Part shown: positions 4,710-5,965 of the stretch, piece after piece | Position numbering within the stretch: position 1 is the first letter of the stretch | Layout: every line of letters starts with the position of its first letter | NCBI GenBank assembly: GCA_007133095.1 | Contig: SLNK01000063.1 | Coordinates: 1 to 5,965, forward strand | Reading direction: 5' to 3' | DNA length: 5,965 bases | Origin: Candidatus Peregrinibacteria bacterium | Lineage (GTDB): Bacteria; Patescibacteriota; Gracilibacteria; UBA1369; LOWO2-01-FULL-3 | The notes under the pieces: generated by a model | What the model was told of the DNA's origin: nothing | The model's database searches: none | Seen by the model: only the letters and a program-made list of their open reading frames with translations | Program-made: the position numbers and the translations under genes

Positions 4710-5813
4710 ATGAGCTTTAATTCAAGCATGTTAATTTTAGCGATAAACACAGCGACATCACGCACGGCAATAGCGCTTTTGGACGCAAGTTCGCATAAGC
4801 GGCAGGACGGCAATTCAAATTTCGCCACGTCCCAAAAAGATGTCCCCGGGAACGCAAGTTCGCATAAGCGGCAAGCCACCATTCTCGCGGAGAAATCATG
4901 GAAAAACACAAACAACGAAGCGGAAAAACTTATGCCGGAGATTGCGGGGCTCTTGGAGGAAGCCGGAAAAGCTGTCCGATCCGATCGTGAGTTTGATTTT
5001 GAAGACATAAAAAACGTTGTGGTTGTAAAGGGTCCGGGATCTTTTACGGGTTTGCGCATAGGAATAACGGTGGCGAACACAATCGCGTATCTTAACGGAT
5101 GCGGACTGACGGCATTAAGCACTTTTGAATATCTGCATAGGAGAATATCGAATAAAACGGCCGGGTCTTCCGCCACGGCCGGACTTTCGGCAAACACCGG
5201 ATCTTCCGCCACGACCGGATCTTCCGCCACGGCCGGACTTTCGGCAAACACCGGATCTTCCGCCACGGCCGGGTCTTCCGCCACGGCCGGGTCTTCCGCT
5301 GCGGCCGGGTCTTCCGCCACCATCCCCGTCCTTCTTTTTGCGGGAAAAGGCGGAGTATATTTGAGCGAAACACCGGAATCCGAGCCAAAACTCATAGATT
5401 TACCAGACCTTCCGGAAGCTGTTAAAAAATTTGAAAAAGTTTCCGGCGACATCAGCGATGAACAGAAGGAAGTTTTGAAATCGGCCAAATTGGAAAGATT
5501 GGCAAAGGACATCCGCGATGAACAGAAGGAAAAGTTGTCACCGGTGACAACTTCCGGCCCGGAATTCATAGAACCGAAGAAGTCGTTTGGGGAAGTGATG
5601 GAGGAATTTGTAAAAGAGCGGACGCCCGAGGACGGCTGGACGCCACAATACGCCCGTGCGCCCGAGGACGCATCCTTTCAAAAAGACGTCCCCGGGAACG
5701 GAATTTCGCATAAACAGCATGCGTCCAAATCCGGTCACGCGCCTCTTAACCTCGTAAAACCTCTTTACATAAAACCGCCCACAATAACAAAAAGCAAATC
5801 ATGCTATACATAG
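4710..5813 (+). CDS. tsaB: tRNA t6A37 threonylcarbamoyltransferase complex subunit TsaB, repeat-expanded
   Basis: TsaB is the non-catalytic ASKHA-fold partner of TsaD and TsaE in the complex that puts threonylcarbamoyl on A37 of ANN-decoding tRNAs, in the cytosol. The core is clear: MLILAINTATSRTAIALLD at the N-terminus (Asn13 where Asp is usual), ILAEKSW, LMPEIAGLLEEAG, then VVVKGPGSFTGLRIG (residues 104-118), ALSTFEYL, PVLLFAGKGGVYL, and the typical C-terminal PLYIKPPTI. At 367 residues it is much longer than the usual 220-240. The excess lies in insertions: residues about 28-57, the six-residue repeats at 151-204, and low-conservation repetitive sequence at about 243-345. All keep frame, so I call it an intact gene, not a pseudogene. 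The ATG at 4728 would give the canonical family start; ATG 4710, three bases after the previous stop, is the longer option. It is probably cotranscribed with the wall hydrolase and overlaps rsmI. Confidence 0.9.
   Translation: MSFNSSMLILAINTATSRTAIALLDASSHKRQDGNSNFATSQKDVPGNASSHKRQATILAEKSWKNTNNEAEKLMPEIAGLLEEAGKAVRSDREFDFEDIKNVVVVKGPGSFTGLRIGITVANTIAYLNGCGLTALSTFEYLHRRISNKTAGSSATAGLSANTGSSATTGSSATAGLSANTGSSATAGSSATAGSSAAAGSSATIPVLLFAGKGGVYLSETPESEPKLIDLPDLPEAVKKFEKVSGDISDEQKEVLKSAKLERLAKDIRDEQKEKLSPVTTSGPEFIEPKKSFGEVMEEFVKERTPEDGWTPQYARAPEDASFQKDVPGNGISHKQHASKSGHAPLNLVKPLYIKPPTITKSKSCYT
4783..4873 (+). repeat. 69-base-period direct repeat in 5' part of tsaB
   Basis: A 22-base block beginning ACGCAAGTTCGCATAAG is present identically at 4783-4804 and 4852-4873. 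The 69-base period equals 23 codons, so both copies read ASSHKRQ in the tsaB frame. The block interrupts TsaB between the LLDAS strand and the following ILAEKSW strand, which are normally joined by a short hairpin. Identity of the copies suggests a recent duplication or insertion. Confidence 0.85.
4833..4876 (+). repeat. Dispersed 44-base element, copy 1 (in tsaB)
   Basis: This block matches 5679-5722 at 38 of 44 positions by my count. It contains GTCCCCGGGAAC, an almost perfect 12-base palindrome, and CGCATAAGCG, a small hairpin. It reads QKDVPGNASSHKRQA in the tsaB frame. A half copy (right half only) lies just upstream at 4783-4804. Its origin is unknown; it resembles the behaviour of protein-coding-gene-inserted repeats such as the Rickettsia palindromic elements, with no claim of homology. 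Confidence 0.75.
5160..5321 (+). repeat. Minisatellite, 9 units of 18 bases, within tsaB
   Basis: Nine perfect-length 18-base units encode six-residue repeats, residues 151-204. The units are of two kinds, AGSSAT-like (A, sometimes starting with T or ending in A) and AGLSAN (B), in the order A B A, A B A, A A A. This gives a higher-order period of 54 bases. The array sits between the ALSTFEYLHRRI helix and the IPVLLFAGKGGVYL strand of TsaB, a surface loop in the family. Units are nearly identical in DNA, pointing to slippage or recombination rather than old divergence. It is Ser/Ala/Thr/Gly-rich and presumably disordered. Confidence 0.95.
5448..5531 (+). repeat. 60-base-period direct repeat in tsaB
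   Basis: A 24-base block with one mismatch occurs at 5448-5471 and 5508-5531, reading DISDEQKE and DIRDEQKE in the tsaB frame. The period is 20 codons. The intervening sequence is Lys/Glu/Leu-rich and probably helical. The second copy abuts the 22-base palindrome that follows. Confidence 0.8.
5532..5553. repeat. Perfect 22-base palindrome inside tsaB
   Basis: AAGTTGTCACC at 5532-5542 is followed immediately by its exact reverse complement at 5543-5553. Flanking bases (A at 5531, C at 5554) do not extend it. It encodes KLSPVTT in the tsaB frame, in a region without family conservation. There is no T-tract after it, so it is not an obvious terminator. It could be a protein-binding site, a footprint of a palindromic element, or a hairpin in the mRNA. 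Confidence 0.85.
5623..5670 (+). repeat. 36-base-period direct repeat in tsaB
   Basis: CGCCCGAGGACG occurs at 5623-5634 and 5659-5670, 36 bases (12 codons) apart, giving TPEDG and APEDA in the tsaB frame. The second copy runs directly into the left flank of the second full copy of the dispersed 44-base element. Confidence 0.65.
5666..5726 (+). repeat. Dispersed 44-base element, copy 2, with 8-base inverted flanks
   Basis: Bases 5679-5722 are the second full copy of the element found at 4833-4876, reading QKDVPGNGISHKQHA in the same frame. It is bracketed by GGACGCAT (5666-5673) and its exact reverse complement ATGCGTCC (5719-5726). The inverted flanks could be the ends of the element or chance; the first copy does not have exactly the same flanks. 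It lies just before the conserved PLYIKPP end of TsaB. Confidence 0.7.
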
Positions 5814-5965
5814 TATCAACACCAATCGGGAACCTGGAAGATGTCACGCTGAGGGCTCTGCGAACCCTCAAGGAAGTTGACGCCATCGCCGCGGAAGACA
5901 CCCGGCACGTGCAAAAACTCCTGAACAAATACGAAATCAAAAATCATGTTTTGAGTTATCACTCA
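5801..5965 (+). CDS. rsmI: 16S rRNA (cytidine1402-2'-O)-methyltransferase, 3'-truncated by window edge
   Basis: RsmI uses S-adenosylmethionine to methylate the ribose of C1402 in the 16S rRNA decoding centre. The 55 visible residues start MLYIVSTPIGNLEDVTLRAL and continue with VDAIAAEDTRHVQKLL, the two hallmark N-terminal motifs (STPIGNL.D.TLRA and AEDTR) of the RsmI branch of the SAM-dependent tetrapyrrole-methylase fold. The reading frame is open to base 5965; about four fifths of the protein is missing. The ATG at 5801 lies inside the end of tsaB, so the genes overlap by 13 bases in different frames, which suggests translational coupling. No Shine-Dalgarno is seen. Pairing with tsaB puts two translation-fidelity RNA-modification genes together. 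Confidence 0.95.
   Translation, partial: MLYIVSTPIGNLEDVTLRALRTLKEVDAIAAEDTRHVQKLLNKYEIKNHVLSYHS

Noticed and set aside
5160..5321. Possible CRISPR array
   Set aside because: The units are contiguous 18-mers with no variable spacers and are translated in frame, so this is a coding minisatellite.
5125..5364. Proline/arginine-rich reading frame (PPRPD repeats) on the plus strand
   Set aside because: Out-of-frame reading of the minisatellite inside tsaB, with no start signal or family resemblance.
5532..5553. Rho-independent terminator
   Set aside because: No T-rich tract follows on either strand at the right distance and it lies within an open gene, far from the tsaB end.
4703..5569. Long open frame of 288 codons on the minus strand, with repeated AEDP motifs
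   Set aside because: It is the complement of tsaB. It stays open because the 18-base repeats are a multiple of three and stop-free on both strands. The plus frame carries all conserved TsaB motifs, the minus frame none.
4710..5813. tsaB as a pseudogene broken by repeats
   Set aside because: Every insertion is a multiple of three, no stop interrupts the frame, and the C-terminal family motif is intact.
1..5965. Genome with UGA read as glycine (Gracilibacteria-type code)
   Set aside because: All products are full length and family-like under the standard code, with no in-frame TGA needed. The complete genes end in TAA or TAG, so the absence of TGA stops in four genes is not enough to claim recoding.

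Overview
The window holds six protein genes in two divergent groups, with little intergenic space. It looks bacterial, and I infer (not prove) a candidate-phyla-radiation (Patescibacteria) genome. The reasons are very compact gene packing, no recognisable Shine-Dalgarno sequence at any of the six starts, several proteins without an obvious named family beside conserved housekeeping genes, and a large SpoIID-type wall enzyme with no sporulation context. The standard code gives sensible full-length products and no in-frame TGA is needed, so a UGA-recoding lineage is not indicated.

Left arm (minus strand, read from about 1912 down to 1): a small lipoprotein, then a 407-residue protein with two PH-like beta-rich segments and no known function, then thioredoxin, whose C-terminus runs off the window edge. 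Gaps of 33 and 35 bases make these a likely operon. The 91-base gap at 1913-2003 carries plausible divergent promoters built around a 13-base inverted repeat.

Right arm (plus strand, from 2004): a 900-residue exported or membrane-anchored cell-wall enzyme. It joins an N-terminal PGRP/Amidase_2 domain with an intact zinc triad, three Ig-like repeats of NBR1/FW type, and a C-terminal SpoIID/LytB domain. It is followed within a few bases by tsaB (t6A tRNA modification), which overlaps rsmI (16S rRNA 2'-O-methyltransferase) by 13 bases; rsmI runs off the right edge.

The two most notable items are these. First, amidase and SpoIID-type glycan-cleaving activities, which in sporulating Firmicutes are separate partners (SpoIIP and SpoIID), appear to be fused in one chain. 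Second, tsaB is heavily invaded by in-frame repeats: a 9 x 18-base minisatellite, two and a half copies of a dispersed element of about 44 bases, a 60-base duplication, a 36-base duplication and a perfect 22-base palindrome. All preserve the reading frame and all sit outside the conserved TsaB core.
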